A stretch of DNA of 40,156 bases from an uncultured Myxococcales bacterium (GTDB lineage Bacteria > Myxococcota_A > Polyangia > Palsa-1104 > JAEUJZ01): contig CALMML010000072.1 of assembly GCA_937868485.1 (NCBI GenBank), positions 1 to 40,156 on the forward strand, in the 5' to 3' direction. The position numbers were made by a program, and so were the translations under genes. Below the pieces are notes generated by a model. It was not told where the DNA came from. It did not search any database and saw only the letters and a list, made by a program, of their open reading frames with translations. Shown here one piece after another: positions 1 to 9,352 of the stretch. Position 1 is the stretch's first letter. Each line of letters starts with the position of its first letter.

Positions 1-2
1 CG

Positions 3-1040
3 GTCTGCAAAGGCATGGATCACTGCGTCGAGTGCGTTGTAAACGGCGACTGTGCGGATGCGGCCAAGCCAGCGTGCGACGGCACCACCGATAGCTGCGT
101 TCCGTGCACGGCGGCGTTTGGCTGCAACGGTGCGACGCCGAAGTGCAAGGAAAACGCGAACCCGGCGATGAACCAGTGTGTCGAGTGTCTGGCCAATGCC
201 GACTGCGCGGGCGTGGCGGGCAAGCCAGCGTGCGATACGACGACGAATCAGTGCGTGCCGTGCTTGGCGGGCTTTGGTTGTACGGCGCCGAACGCGCAGT
301 GCAAGGTGAACGCAAACTCGGCGATGAACCAGTGCGTGCAGTGTCTGGCAGACGGAAACTGCTTGGGAACTCCGGCGACTCCGGCGTGCGATCTGGGAAT
401 CAACAAGTGCGTGGCTTGTACGGCGGTGAACACGATGGCGTGCGTCGCTCCGTTTTCCAAGTGCTTGACCAACCTGGACGCGAACAAGAACAAGTGCGTC
501 GAGTGTACGGCCAGCGCGCAGTGCGGAACGTCAAAGCCACTGTGTGACACCGTCACGAGCAATCGCTGCACCGAGTGTCTGGTCAACATGGACTGCACCA
601 GCATGTCGACTCCCAAGTGCTTGGTCGATAACACCGACGTGACCAAGAACGCCTGCGTGGGCTGCTTGATGAACGCAGACTGCATGAACCCGACGCCGAT
701 CTGCGAGATGACGACGACGCACAAGTGCGTGGCCTGCCTTGCGGACGTCGACTGCGGCGCTGGGAAGTACTGCATCACGAACGCCAACCCGCTGCTGAAC
801 AAGTGCGTCTCATGTCGAAACGATGCGGACTGCGGCGCTGGAACACCGGCGTGCGATATCGCGACCAAGACCTGCGTGCCTTGTCGTGCGAGCGGTGCGG
901 TGCCTCACGTCGGCTGCATGAACCCGACGGCTGCTTGCTTGGTGAACGCAAACCCCGCCATGAACATGTGTGTAGAGTGCACGATGGACGCACACTGCAA
1001 CGGTGGCAAGACCTGCCAGATGGACAACACCTGCGCGTAA
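3..1040 (+). CDS. Cys-rich tandem-repeat protein, 5'-truncated
   Basis: The reading frame is open from base 3, so the gene starts before the window; the first internal ATG (15) is not a convincing start. The 345 visible residues consist almost entirely of about six and a half copies of a roughly 50-residue unit. Each unit has the pattern CVEC-x4-DC-x(6-8)-P-x-CD-x4-CVPC-x(4-8)-GC-x5-KC-x2-NAN-x-AMNQ, and the last ends at CMDNTCA-like residues just before the TAA. Regular CxxC pairs and evenly spaced single Cys suggest many disulfides or bound metal, so the protein is probably secreted or on the cell surface, but the signal sequence is outside the window. Such repeat proteins are often seen in myxobacteria, where automatic annotation gives them Dickkopf-like or EB-like names. 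No function can be assigned. Confidence 0.8.
   Translation, partial: VCKGMDHCVECVVNGDCADAAKPACDGTTDSCVPCTAAFGCNGATPKCKENANPAMNQCVECLANADCAGVAGKPACDTTTNQCVPCLAGFGCTAPNAQCKVNANSAMNQCVQCLADGNCLGTPATPACDLGINKCVACTAVNTMACVAPFSKCLTNLDANKNKCVECTASAQCGTSKPLCDTVTSNRCTECLVNMDCTSMSTPKCLVDNTDVTKNACVGCLMNADCMNPTPICEMTTTHKCVACLADVDCGAGKYCITNANPLLNKCVSCRNDADCGAGTPACDIATKTCVPCRASGAVPHVGCMNPTAACLVNANPAMNMCVECTMDAHCNGGKTCQMDNTCA
3..1040 (+). repeat. Degenerate about 150-bp tandem repeat inside the Cys-rich gene
   Basis: The DNA repeats along with the protein. Segments related to AACCAGTGTGTCGAGTGT recur near 170, 325, 490, 655, 800 and 960, with divergence mostly at third positions and in the spacers. The copies are therefore old or under selection at protein level, not a recent expansion. 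Confidence 0.65.
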
Positions 1041-1135
1041 GCTGGCTGGTGTGACTGCGTGCGCTGTTGGATGCGCGGTGACTTCATCGCGCTCCGCTCA
1101 CCTGGACGTCTCTTCCGCGCTACCTTTTCAACGTC

Positions 1136-1945
1136 ATGATGCACAAGACACTGCGTTCGAATGGCTGTCGGCTTAGCTACTACGTGGAAGGACAGGGTCC
1201 TTCGGTGGTGCTGATTCACGGAACGTCGGTAGGAGGAAGTGCCTGGCGTCCTCAGCTGGATGCGCTGGTTCCGCACTTTCGCTGTCTGTGGTTTGACAAT
1301 CGCGGGTATGGACAGAGTCTGCCGATTCCTGCGGCTCTTTCCGTCGAAGACATGGGCGCAGATGTGCTGGCGCTGATGGATGCAGAGTCGATGGATCGCG
1401 CGCACCTCATCGGTCATTCCTTGGGCGGAGCGATTGCGGTCAGTGCAGCTTCCCAAGCGCCAAGTCGCGTGCTGAGTCTGTCTCTGCTGAACACGTTTGT
1501 GTCAGGAAAAACGCCGCTGCGACTGGATCCACTGCTGCTGTGGAAGAACCTGCGATCGATGATCGGAACGCTGTCGATGCGTCGACGTGCGCTGCTGGAG
1601 CTGATGATGCCAGCGTCCTATCTGGCGCAGCACAACGTGGACAAGCTGGCGCAGCATGTGAGCGCGCTGTTTGGTCGCGAGATAGGAACGCTGCCGCGCG
1701 TGGCGATGAAACAGATTGCGGCGATGAGTCGCTTTGATTCCGCAGCGCTTTTGCCGAAGCTGAAAGGGATTCCTACGCTGGTGATGAGCGCTCGGTATGA
1801 TCTGCTGACGCCACCGTCGGAAGGAAAGCGACTTGCAGAGGGTCTAAATGGTCGCTACGTAGAGCTTTCCGATGCCGCGCATGCTGCACCGATTCAGTGT
1901 CCTGAAGAAGTGAACGCACTGCTTCTGTCTCACCTTCGCGGGTAG
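1136..1945 (+). CDS. Alpha/beta hydrolase fold protein
   Basis: The 269-residue protein has the full set of alpha/beta-hydrolase marks. An HG oxyanion-region motif lies at 28-29 and the nucleophile elbow GHSLGG at 93-98, with Ser95. The acid is Asp222 in SARYDLLTPP and the base is His249 in DAAHAAP. It resembles the lipase/esterase and haloperoxidase-like branch (DNRGYGQS at 54-61), which hydrolyses esters or other acyl compounds; the substrate cannot be read from sequence. There is no signal peptide, so it is probably cytoplasmic. Two ATGs lie side by side (1136 and 1139) with no clear Shine-Dalgarno, so the start is uncertain by one codon. It stands alone and converges on the GT-C gene, with 35 bp between the stops. 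Confidence 0.88.
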   Translation: MMHKTLRSNGCRLSYYVEGQGPSVVLIHGTSVGGSAWRPQLDALVPHFRCLWFDNRGYGQSLPIPAALSVEDMGADVLALMDAESMDRAHLIGHSLGGAIAVSAASQAPSRVLSLSLLNTFVSGKTPLRLDPLLLWKNLRSMIGTLSMRRRALLELMMPASYLAQHNVDKLAQHVSALFGREIGTLPRVAMKQIAAMSRFDSAALLPKLKGIPTLVMSARYDLLTPPSEGKRLAEGLNGRYVELSDAAHAAPIQCPEEVNALLLSHLRG

Positions 1946-1980
1946 CTGCGGAGATCTCTGTCTGCTGCTCTTTTTCGTCG

Positions 1981-3813
1981 CTACTTCATTCCCATCGCGA
2001 GTTGATAGTCGATCGCAGGCAGCAGCTGAATCTGTCCGATGCGTGGCAGCGGAAACGGAACGAAGCCGCGATCTTTCCAGATCACCCACAGATAAGAGGA
2101 GTCTTCGAGGACTCTTTCAAAGCGAAACGCCACACGGGTGGGAATGCCTTGCGGACTGACGGAAAGCACGGTCGCGGTCATGTTGGAAAGCGTCACTTGC
2201 TGACCCACGGACATGGGCAGAGACGGACTCCGAAACACACTACTGAGCGGATCGTGAAGGAATCCTTCGCTGGGCTCTAGTACCAGGGTTTTTTCGTCGG
2301 TACGCGTGACCAGTAGCGATCCCCTTTGCACCACAGAGAGCAGCCGAATCGCATCCCCCAGCTTCTGGGTCTGCAAGAACCGATAGCTGACCGAATAGAC
2401 CGCAACCAGCGGATCGGGCGCGTTGAGCATGACCAAGGTGTGATCAGGAAACAGCTCACTTGGGGGCAGTGTGGCTGCTGCGCGCGGAACGATCGATCCA
2501 AAGGTGCTCGCCAAAAAGGAAATCCGCAGCGGCAGAAGGACACTGGCCAGTGCGATGTGAATCAGCAGCAGTGCAATCGCGATGGTGCTTCGTAGTGCGC
2601 GTCGGATTCCGTGGTGCTGCGCGCGCGTTTGCCACAGCACGGTGATGAGCTGACTGAGCAGTCCGAACGCGCCAAGTCCTGAGCAGAGCAGCAGTCGATC
2701 TCCGGGCCATACCGCACAAACGGGCAGCAGAGACAGCGTCATTCCGGTCGCAAAAAAAGCAGCCGTCTTGGCCGTGTGGGACTGCAACTTCAAGACGCGA
2801 TAACAGAGCAGGGAAAAGACTCCCAGACACAGCGAAGCAACGAACGCCGCAGCAGGCAGAATCGAAGTCGGAGTCTGCATCCAGACATCAGCGGGCGGCA
2901 GTCCAAGCTGCGCCAGCAGGAGCAGCGGCAAGCGAATCAGCACCGTCGATAGATAGTGCAGCGGCTCGCTCGCCGGATCGATGTACATTCCGCTTCCGGC
3001 ACTGCCATATCCTAGCAGCTTGTAGGTTGCAGCCCAGAGCACTCCGATGAGCGCGTAGGGAAGAAGACTGAGCAGTCGCGTGCGCAGGGGTCCTTGTTCC
3101 ATCCACACCACGTAGGCAAACAGATATGCGGCAGCTCCGACGGCAGTTTCCCCGGAAAGGAGTCCGAGCGCAAAGCACAGCGGACCGACAAGCTTGCCGC
3201 TTGGAAAGGATCCTTGTCGATAGCGGATGAAGCAGAGCAGGGCCATGGCAGAAAACAGAACCGCCCACAGCGCGTTGCGATTGGCAATCCACATCACCAC
3301 CATGGAGTGCGCATCATCGACGGCAAACATCAGGACTGCGAGCGCGGCGGTGAGCGTCACACCAAGCAGTCTTTGATACAGGGTTCCCAGCACGTACACG
3401 ATGCCAAAAAAGAGAAACAGACTTTCCAGATGCATCAGCCACGCGGCATCGGGCCACAGCCGATAATCCAGCGCGTGATGCAGAGAGCTAAGTGGACGAA
3501 AGAACGCGAGCCGCAGGTTGGGAGTCGTCCACCACGGCCACAGACCTTGCTGCAGGTGATGCTGAAAGTAGCTGCGATCTGGACCTTGAAAGTGAAACAG
3601 ATCCCAGTCTCCGCGTGGACCGCCCGGAAAGCGGAACTGTGGCCAAAACGTCAGTCGCTGCGGATAGTCATCGAGCATAAAGCCGGCACTGAGCGCAGGA
3701 ATCATCAGCACAAACGTCAGCAGACAGATCCACAGCAGCAGACGCTTCGATGAAGCCATCGAGTTGATCCACGAACGAAGAGACGAAAACAGAGACACAA
3801 AGACTCTCTTCAT
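1981..3813 (-). CDS. GT-C fold membrane glycosyltransferase-like protein
   Basis: The 610-residue protein has about ten hydrophobic segments. After the first membrane helix comes MLDDYPQR, with Asp48-Asp49 where GT-C (PMT/ArnT-like) enzymes keep catalytic acids in the first outer loop. An aromatic-rich loop follows, then FRPLSSLHHALDYRLW and MHLESLFLFFG, the layout of dolichyl/undecaprenyl-phosphate-sugar transferases and their relatives. The likely role is transfer of a lipid-linked sugar to an envelope molecule; donor and acceptor are unknown. I place the start at ATG 3813 because AGGAAAGG precedes it at good distance. The open frame extends upstream to 3954, but that would run through the start region of the divergent protease. 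The C-terminal 150 residues look soluble and are unassigned. Confidence 0.72.
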   Translation of the reverse strand: MKRVFVSLFSSLRSWINSMASSKRLLLWICLLTFVLMIPALSAGFMLDDYPQRLTFWPQFRFPGGPRGDWDLFHFQGPDRSYFQHHLQQGLWPWWTTPNLRLAFFRPLSSLHHALDYRLWPDAAWLMHLESLFLFFGIVYVLGTLYQRLLGVTLTAALAVLMFAVDDAHSMVVMWIANRNALWAVLFSAMALLCFIRYRQGSFPSGKLVGPLCFALGLLSGETAVGAAAYLFAYVVWMEQGPLRTRLLSLLPYALIGVLWAATYKLLGYGSAGSGMYIDPASEPLHYLSTVLIRLPLLLLAQLGLPPADVWMQTPTSILPAAAFVASLCLGVFSLLCYRVLKLQSHTAKTAAFFATGMTLSLLPVCAVWPGDRLLLCSGLGAFGLLSQLITVLWQTRAQHHGIRRALRSTIAIALLLIHIALASVLLPLRISFLASTFGSIVPRAAATLPPSELFPDHTLVMLNAPDPLVAVYSVSYRFLQTQKLGDAIRLLSVVQRGSLLVTRTDEKTLVLEPSEGFLHDPLSSVFRSPSLPMSVGQQVTLSNMTATVLSVSPQGIPTRVAFRFERVLEDSSYLWVIWKDRGFVPFPLPRIGQIQLLPAIDYQLAMGMK

Positions 3814-3974
3814 GGTGCCTTTCCTGCGCTGACTGTAGCGCGAGGTCTGCATGGTGTGTTGCACAGAATCAGCGAAAGGAGCGAATACACGTACAACGCC
3901 AAAGAAGACGCACCACGGACGCAAAAAACTGTGCGATGATCGGGAGCTATGCACAGGTCTGTGGAGGGAGTCTG
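3814..3974. promoter_or_regulatory. Divergent promoter region
   Basis: This 161-bp gap separates the start codons of the GT-C gene (minus) and the metalloprotease lipoprotein (plus), so it must hold at least one promoter for each. I see no convincing -35/-10 pair or strong palindrome. GGAGG at 3963-3967 is the ribosome site of the plus-strand gene and fixes its start at 3975. Confidence 0.5.
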
Positions 3975-6710
3975 ATGCTAGACCGTATGACGCAAGGCCG
4001 CTGGCTTTGGTCGCTGGGATGTCTGTCCCTTTGCGTTCCGCTGTCGGGATGTATGAAGCGGAGCATCGGTGCCGCAGATGAATCGGCGCTGCCTCGGGAA
4101 GGTCGCGATGCTCCGCAGCCGGCTGCGCTGAAAAACTTCCTCAAAGACAAGGAAGTGAAGACCACACCGGGTCTGTTTGTCACCTACTCCTACCGTACCA
4201 AGACGTACATGCTGGTGCAGGGCAAGCAGCTGGGGAAGCCGTTTCTGATGACGCTCGCAGTCAGTCAAGGAACCGGACGGCGTGGCTCGGATGTGCTGGG
4301 TACGCTGACCGGAATGATGCTGCAAGAGCGGATGATCATGCCGGTGCGTCACGGAAATCGCTTGTATCTGATCGAGCAGCCGCATGCGTACTTGGATCAG
4401 AAGGACGCTTGGTCGGCGGTTCATCGGACGTTTTCTCCGACGGTGATTGCGTCTCTTCCGATCTTGGCAGAAGACCGCGCAGTCGCAAAGGAATCGGAAA
4501 AGGAATCGGAAAAGGAATCGGAAACAGACGCAGCAAAGGAATCAGGAAAAGACGCAGCGCGGAGCAAGCGTCGAACGAAAGAACCGACAAACACCGGCGA
4601 TGTGCTGGTGGGACTGGATGAGCTGCTGCTGGAAGATCTGCTGGCGGGTGCTGCGATTGGACGCGATCATCAGAAGGCATCACGCAAGCTTAGCTATGTG
4701 GAAGGACTGAACGGAACCTCGCAGAGTACATCGCTGCGGGTTCGTCTGGGATATCAAGCTGCGACCGTTACGGATCTGGGTCACGAGGTCAACTCGGTTG
4801 GGATCACGTATTCCTTTTTGCAGCTCCCACAGATTCCGATGCAGCGTCGGGCCGCCGATGATCGGATGGGCACCTTTGTGAAGTCCTTTCGGGACTTTCA
4901 CAGCAAAAATCCCAAGCAGGAATCGCACGCGGTGGCGCGCTGGCGACTGGAACCTCATCATCGAGAAGGAGACCTGATCGTTCCGGTTCGTCCGATTGTG
5001 TTCTATCTGGATCCGGCGACTCCCAAAGCGTATCAGCCGTATATTTTGGACGGAGTTCGTCAGTGGAATCGTGCGTTCGAAGCTGCGGGCTGGAAGGATG
5101 CGATTCGTGCGGCGGTGCTTCCGAGCAAGACCGCGCTGGATGATCCGCGCCTCGCGGTGATTCACTGGGATGTGGGGGAACACTCGCTTGGGGGAAGAGG
5201 CTCTCCGGTGGTTGATCCGCGCTCGGGAGAGATCCTGACAGCGTCCCTGATTCTGTCGAGCAGTCCGGTGCGCGAAGGTCTGCGTCAGCGTCAAAAGTGG
5301 CTGAGTCCAACCGATGCAGAGACACCCAGCACGGCGCTCAGTCAGGATGAAGAGGAGCTGTCTGCGGTTCTGGGTCAGCAGGGAGACGTTCTGCGCGCGC
5401 TGCTGCTGAGTCAAAAAGCGATCCTTCCCAGCGATTCCCTTCCTGATCCGCTGATTGGACAGAAGCTGCGCTATATCGCGATGCACGAAGCCGGTCATGC
5501 GCTGGGACTTCGTCACAACTTTCGCGCAAGCACGCTGTGTCCGTCCGATAAGCTCGGTGATCCAAGCTGGCTGAAACAGAGTCCTTCGATCGCGTCGGTG
5601 ATGGACTATCCAGCGATCAACTTGCCCAGCGGATCTGGATCGGAGTTTCTGCCGGACTTTCCCTATTATCCGCTTAGCATTGGTCCTTCGGATCTGCTGA
5701 GCATTGCGTATGCGTACTCTCCTGATCCGCTGTATGCCGCATCGCTTGCAAGCCAGGCCGCACAGTGGGGTTATGTCTTTGGCAGCGACGAAGAAGCGAA
5801 CTTGGATGCGGACCCCTCTGTGCAGCGCTGGGACTTGGGAAGTGAGCCACTTGTCTGGGCCAAAGAGCGTACGCAGAAGATCAAAGAGCTGTGGCAAAAG
5901 CTCTCGCAAGGGAGCCTTCGTCCAGGTGAGCGTCCGGCGGATGTGACCCAGCTTGCGCGCTCTCTGCTTCATGACTATCGCAGCGCGGTCGGATCGGTTC
6001 CTTCCTACATTGGGGGTCGCTACGGATCGCGTGATCACATCGGGGATGCATCGTTTCATCCCGCTGCGCGTCCCGTCGAAAAGAGCAAGCAGAGTGCGGC
6101 GCTGACGTTTCTGCTAAGTGATGTGTTTGCGGAAAGTACGCTGCCGATCACTCCGATGCTGGCGCAGCAGCTTGGGGAAGACTATCTGACTCCGCGCAGA
6201 CTGGCTGGTGCTCGGCAAGTGATGACTCCGTTGTGGCGACAAGTGCTCGAGCTGCGGCTTCACACGCTGGAAGAGCTGCTCGATCCTCTGCGCGTACGGC
6301 GCATGATCGATGGCGAGCAAGCGTTCGGACGTGACGCGGTACTTACCGTCGGAGAGCTGCTGTCACAGCTGACCCAGTCGATCTGTTCCGATGTGCTCAG
6401 TGGACCCTCTGCACCGATCTCTCCACAGCGCAGAGAGCTTCAGCTTCGCTACGTAGAGCGGCTGAGTCAGCTGGTGCTGCACACGTCACCGGAACGCATG
6501 CACGCGCGTGCGCAAGCGCGCTATCAGCTTCAGCTACTGGATAGCAAGCTGGATGAACAGAAGGCCAAACGCAGTGCGCTGGATGTCGATACGCGCGCGC
6601 ACCTTAGCGATCTTTCAGATGCGATTTCTTCGACGCTGAGCGGCTCTCGAGTGATTCATCAAGGTCACGATGGACACGCGCACACTGGGGTCTTGGAACC
6701 GCTCGATTGA
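3975..6710 (+). CDS. Zinc-dependent metalloprotease lipoprotein, metzincin-like (DUF5117/DUF4953 type)
   Basis: The 911-residue protein starts at ATG 3975 behind GGAGG. An ATG at 3936 is in frame but lacks a ribosome site and adds a polar tail before the signal peptide. The signal peptide ends in lipobox LSGC (Cys26), so it is probably an outer-membrane or periplasmic lipoprotein. The zinc site is HEAGHALGLRHN at 504-515, the extended HExxHxxGxxH ligand set, and SVMDYP around Met543 fits a metzincin Met-turn. Family knowledge: large proteins with this site and flanking DUF5117/DUF5118-like domains are annotated as zinc-dependent metalloproteases. Residues about 171-200 form a charged Lys/Glu/Ser linker with three KESE repeats. 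A second secreted metalloprotease follows 187 bp downstream. Substrate unknown; protein degradation during predation or envelope turnover would fit. Confidence 0.85.
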   Translation: MLDRMTQGRWLWSLGCLSLCVPLSGCMKRSIGAADESALPREGRDAPQPAALKNFLKDKEVKTTPGLFVTYSYRTKTYMLVQGKQLGKPFLMTLAVSQGTGRRGSDVLGTLTGMMLQERMIMPVRHGNRLYLIEQPHAYLDQKDAWSAVHRTFSPTVIASLPILAEDRAVAKESEKESEKESETDAAKESGKDAARSKRRTKEPTNTGDVLVGLDELLLEDLLAGAAIGRDHQKASRKLSYVEGLNGTSQSTSLRVRLGYQAATVTDLGHEVNSVGITYSFLQLPQIPMQRRAADDRMGTFVKSFRDFHSKNPKQESHAVARWRLEPHHREGDLIVPVRPIVFYLDPATPKAYQPYILDGVRQWNRAFEAAGWKDAIRAAVLPSKTALDDPRLAVIHWDVGEHSLGGRGSPVVDPRSGEILTASLILSSSPVREGLRQRQKWLSPTDAETPSTALSQDEEELSAVLGQQGDVLRALLLSQKAILPSDSLPDPLIGQKLRYIAMHEAGHALGLRHNFRASTLCPSDKLGDPSWLKQSPSIASVMDYPAINLPSGSGSEFLPDFPYYPLSIGPSDLLSIAYAYSPDPLYAASLASQAAQWGYVFGSDEEANLDADPSVQRWDLGSEPLVWAKERTQKIKELWQKLSQGSLRPGERPADVTQLARSLLHDYRSAVGSVPSYIGGRYGSRDHIGDASFHPAARPVEKSKQSAALTFLLSDVFAESTLPITPMLAQQLGEDYLTPRRLAGARQVMTPLWRQVLELRLHTLEELLDPLRVRRMIDGEQAFGRDAVLTVGELLSQLTQSICSDVLSGPSAPISPQRRELQLRYVERLSQLVLHTSPERMHARAQARYQLQLLDSKLDEQKAKRSALDVDTRAHLSDLSDAISSTLSGSRVIHQGHDGHAHTGVLEPLD
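4487..4522 (+). repeat. 12-bp tandem repeat, three copies
   Basis: AAAGGAATCGGA occurs three times head to tail, coding (Lys-Glu-Ser-Glu)x3 in the linker of the metalloprotease. The copies are identical and the unit is a multiple of three, so copy-number change would keep the frame. Confidence 0.9.
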
Positions 6711-6719
6711 TCGGCCTGT

Positions 6720-6745
6720 TGGGGGCTCTGCTTCGGAGACCCCGG
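6720..6745 (+). terminator. Possible terminator hairpin after the metalloprotease
   Basis: A GGGG...CCCC stem with an inner TCT/AGA pairing lies just after the stop at 6710. No T-run follows, so it is at best a weak intrinsic terminator or an RNA 3'-end structure. Confidence 0.3.
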
Positions 6746-6897
6746 ACTGGGGAAAAAATCCCACCCCCTGATGAGTGTTTTCCCACTTTCGCGACGGAAA
6801 AAGCGCAGTCATAACTCTGTACAGATGGCGGTCGCGTCGTGCGGCCAAGACGGATTCTTTCGCGGATTCCTTCCCCCTTGCAGACAGAGGTCTTCCT

Positions 6898-9240
6898 ATG
6901 ACTCGTACTCGTACGCTTCGGTTTCTGTCCCATATGGCGATCTTCTCTTGCTCCGCTGCGATGCTGGTGTCTGGTTGTGCGCAGAACCAGCCCGATGCCG
7001 CGTCCACGGAAGAGGAGCTGCTTGCCGCTGCGGTGACTGCGAAAGGCTCGTCGCTGCGTACGCTCGGTTTTGAGTCCGCATCGCTCGATTCAGTGAGCAA
7101 GCAGCCCGTGTTTCTGTCCGGTCGGGTGGCGGCCTCTGTTCGGAGCGGAGAAGAAGCGCGCGACTTTGCGATGAACATCCTTTCGCGCTCGCTGCGGCTC
7201 GCTCCAGAGTCCGACTTTGCGTTCCAGCGGGAAGTGCGCGAGCCCGATGGCTATCGCTATCTGCGACTGGGTCAGACGCACGGAGGCATTCCTGTGCTCG
7301 GTGGCGAGCTGACCCTGCAAGTGGCCGAAGATGGCGCGGTTCACTCTGTGCTGGGACGTACGCTGCCTGCGCTGCGAATCGGAACGCGACCCTCTCTGAG
7401 CGGAGACGCTGCGCTTTCGACGGCGCTGGCGGGCCTTGTCAAAGACGGAAAGCCGCTGACGCACAAGGCTCCCACGCTGGTGATCTTCGGGGATGAGGAG
7501 TCCGGCAACCTGGCGCTCGCCTATCACGCGGTCGTCGAATACCAAGGTGCAGAAGGTCACGCGTTTGAAGATCTGCTGATCGATGCGCACAGCGCTCGCG
7601 TGCTGTCGCAGGTCTCGCGCATTCACACCGGGCTCAGCCGATCGATCTATGACGGCAAGAGCAAGTGCCTTTCGACCGGCAGCGAGCTTCCCGGCACGCT
7701 CCTTTACAACGAGGGCGGAACCAGCACCGACACCATTGCCAACGCCGCGTACACCAACACCGGCTCGACCTACTGGTTCTATAAGAACTTCTTAAACCGT
7801 GACTCGTATGACGGCGCGGGCGCGCTGCTCAAGTCGTCGGTTCACTTCACGTTCTCGACGGGATTTTCGTGCTCTGGCGCGAACGCGGCTTGGCTTGGCG
7901 ATCCCTACAACCAGATGGTGTATGGCGACGGAGACTCGACGACGTTTAAGGCGCTCTCGCTTGCCATCGACGTCACCGCGCACGAGCTGACCCACGCTGT
8001 GACCGATAAGACCTCAAGCCTGGTGTATTCAAACGAGTCTGGCGCGCTCAACGAAGGCATGTCCGATATCTTCGGCGCAGCGGCGGAAGCGTGGGTTGCG
8101 TCTGGTGGTAGCTCGTCGGGCAATCCAGCCAGCATCACCGCGACCGCCAACACCTGGAAGATCGGTGAAGAGGTCGCCAAGGCAGGACTTGCCGGCGGTG
8201 CGCTGCGCTTTATGAACAACCCGACCGCCGACGCCTACAGCAAAGACTATTACCCCGAGCGCATCACCGGCACTTCGGACAACGGCGGCGTTCACGGCAA
8301 CAGCGGCATCGCCAACCTGGCGTTCTATCTGCTGTCGCAGGGCGGTACACATCCGCGCGCCAAGACCACAGTGTCCGTCACCGGCATCGGCATCGAAAAG
8401 GCCACCAAGATCTTCTTTAAGGCCAACACCGCGATCTTGACCAGCTCGGCCAAGTTCCAAGATGCACGCAATGCCACCGCGCAGGCTGCCAAGGATCTGT
8501 ACGGAAGCTGCTCGGAAGAGTGGGTCAATACCCAAAAGTCGTGGGACGCCGTCGGAGTTCCCGGCACCTGGACGCCTTGCGGAACCGGAGACACGGTTGC
8601 TCCGACGGTCAGCCTGACGGCCCCGACCGCTGGATCGACGCTGACCGGATCGACGACCGTTTCGGCCACTGCCAGCGACAACATCGGCGTCGACAGCGTC
8701 GACTTCTACGCGGGCACCACCTTGATTGGCAGCGACAACACCGCGCCGTACTCGATCAGCTGGAACACCACGACCGTCGCAAACGGAACCTACAGCATCA
8801 CGGCCAAGGCCAAAGATGGCGCAGGCAACGTCGGAACCTCGACGAGCGTATCGGTCACTGTCTCGAACAGCGGCACCGGCACCAGCCAGAACGAAGCCGA
8901 GCCAAACGGATCGTTTAACCAGGGCAACGTCGTCTCGACCTCGGGAACCACGGTGAACGGCTTTATCTCGTCGAGCGCAGACGACGACTACTTCAAGGTC
9001 ACGCTCGGCGCGGGCAAGACGCTACAAGCCGATCTGACGCCGCCGTCTGCTTCGGACTTTGACGTGTACATCTACGATCAGTCGAAGGCGCTCGTCGCCA
9101 AGAGCGAAAAAGATGCCGGCCTCGTCGATTCCGCCAGCGCCACCAACAAGGCCGCCAGCGCCGGAACCTTCTGGGTCTACGTCAAGTACTACTCGGGCGC
9201 GTCGAAGGTGAACCCGTACAAGCTGAAGCTGACCTTCTAG
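6898..9240 (+). CDS. Thermolysin-family (M4) metalloprotease lipoprotein with Ig-like and PPC domains
   Basis: The 780-residue protein starts at ATG 6898 behind AGAGG; the frame extends further upstream without a ribosome site. The signal peptide ends in lipobox VSGC (Cys27). Domains in order: an FTP/PepSY-type propeptide (about 45-240), then an M4 catalytic domain (about 250-560) with HELTH at 362-366, the third zinc ligand Glu386 in NEGMSD and the catalytic His466 in GGVHGNSG. A bacterial Ig-like domain (about 567-660) and a C-terminal PPC domain (about 664-780) follow. The propeptide implies an inactive precursor matured by cleavage outside the cytoplasm. The PPC domain in such proteases is usually trimmed or assists secretion and substrate binding. 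A broad-specificity extracellular protease suits a predatory or saprophytic bacterium. Confidence 0.95.
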   Translation: MTRTRTLRFLSHMAIFSCSAAMLVSGCAQNQPDAASTEEELLAAAVTAKGSSLRTLGFESASLDSVSKQPVFLSGRVAASVRSGEEARDFAMNILSRSLRLAPESDFAFQREVREPDGYRYLRLGQTHGGIPVLGGELTLQVAEDGAVHSVLGRTLPALRIGTRPSLSGDAALSTALAGLVKDGKPLTHKAPTLVIFGDEESGNLALAYHAVVEYQGAEGHAFEDLLIDAHSARVLSQVSRIHTGLSRSIYDGKSKCLSTGSELPGTLLYNEGGTSTDTIANAAYTNTGSTYWFYKNFLNRDSYDGAGALLKSSVHFTFSTGFSCSGANAAWLGDPYNQMVYGDGDSTTFKALSLAIDVTAHELTHAVTDKTSSLVYSNESGALNEGMSDIFGAAAEAWVASGGSSSGNPASITATANTWKIGEEVAKAGLAGGALRFMNNPTADAYSKDYYPERITGTSDNGGVHGNSGIANLAFYLLSQGGTHPRAKTTVSVTGIGIEKATKIFFKANTAILTSSAKFQDARNATAQAAKDLYGSCSEEWVNTQKSWDAVGVPGTWTPCGTGDTVAPTVSLTAPTAGSTLTGSTTVSATASDNIGVDSVDFYAGTTLIGSDNTAPYSISWNTTTVANGTYSITAKAKDGAGNVGTSTSVSVTVSNSGTGTSQNEAEPNGSFNQGNVVSTSGTTVNGFISSSADDDYFKVTLGAGKTLQADLTPPSASDFDVYIYDQSKALVAKSEKDAGLVDSASATNKAASAGTFWVYVKYYSGASKVNPYKLKLTF

Positions 9241-9248
9241 CCCATGTC

Positions 9249-9280
9249 GCTCCGTCGGTCACGATCCCGATCGGCGGAGC
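9249..9280 (+). terminator. Hairpin after the M4 protease
   Basis: GCTCCGTCG (9249-9257) pairs with CGGCGGAGC (9272-9280), nine pairs including one G-U, only 9 bp past the stop codon. No T-run follows, so termination is plausible but not typical of intrinsic terminators. Confidence 0.45.
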
Positions 9281-9352
9281 GCTTGGCTGTGTCGCCCGTG
9301 CTGCCGCTTCGATTCGTTTGCACCCTCGCTGCTTCGCGCTACTGTGCGACGC

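Noticed and set aside
3813-3954. N-terminal extension of the GT-C gene
   Set aside because: A good ribosome site supports ATG 3813, and the extension is Arg/Ser-rich and runs into the divergent gene's promoter.
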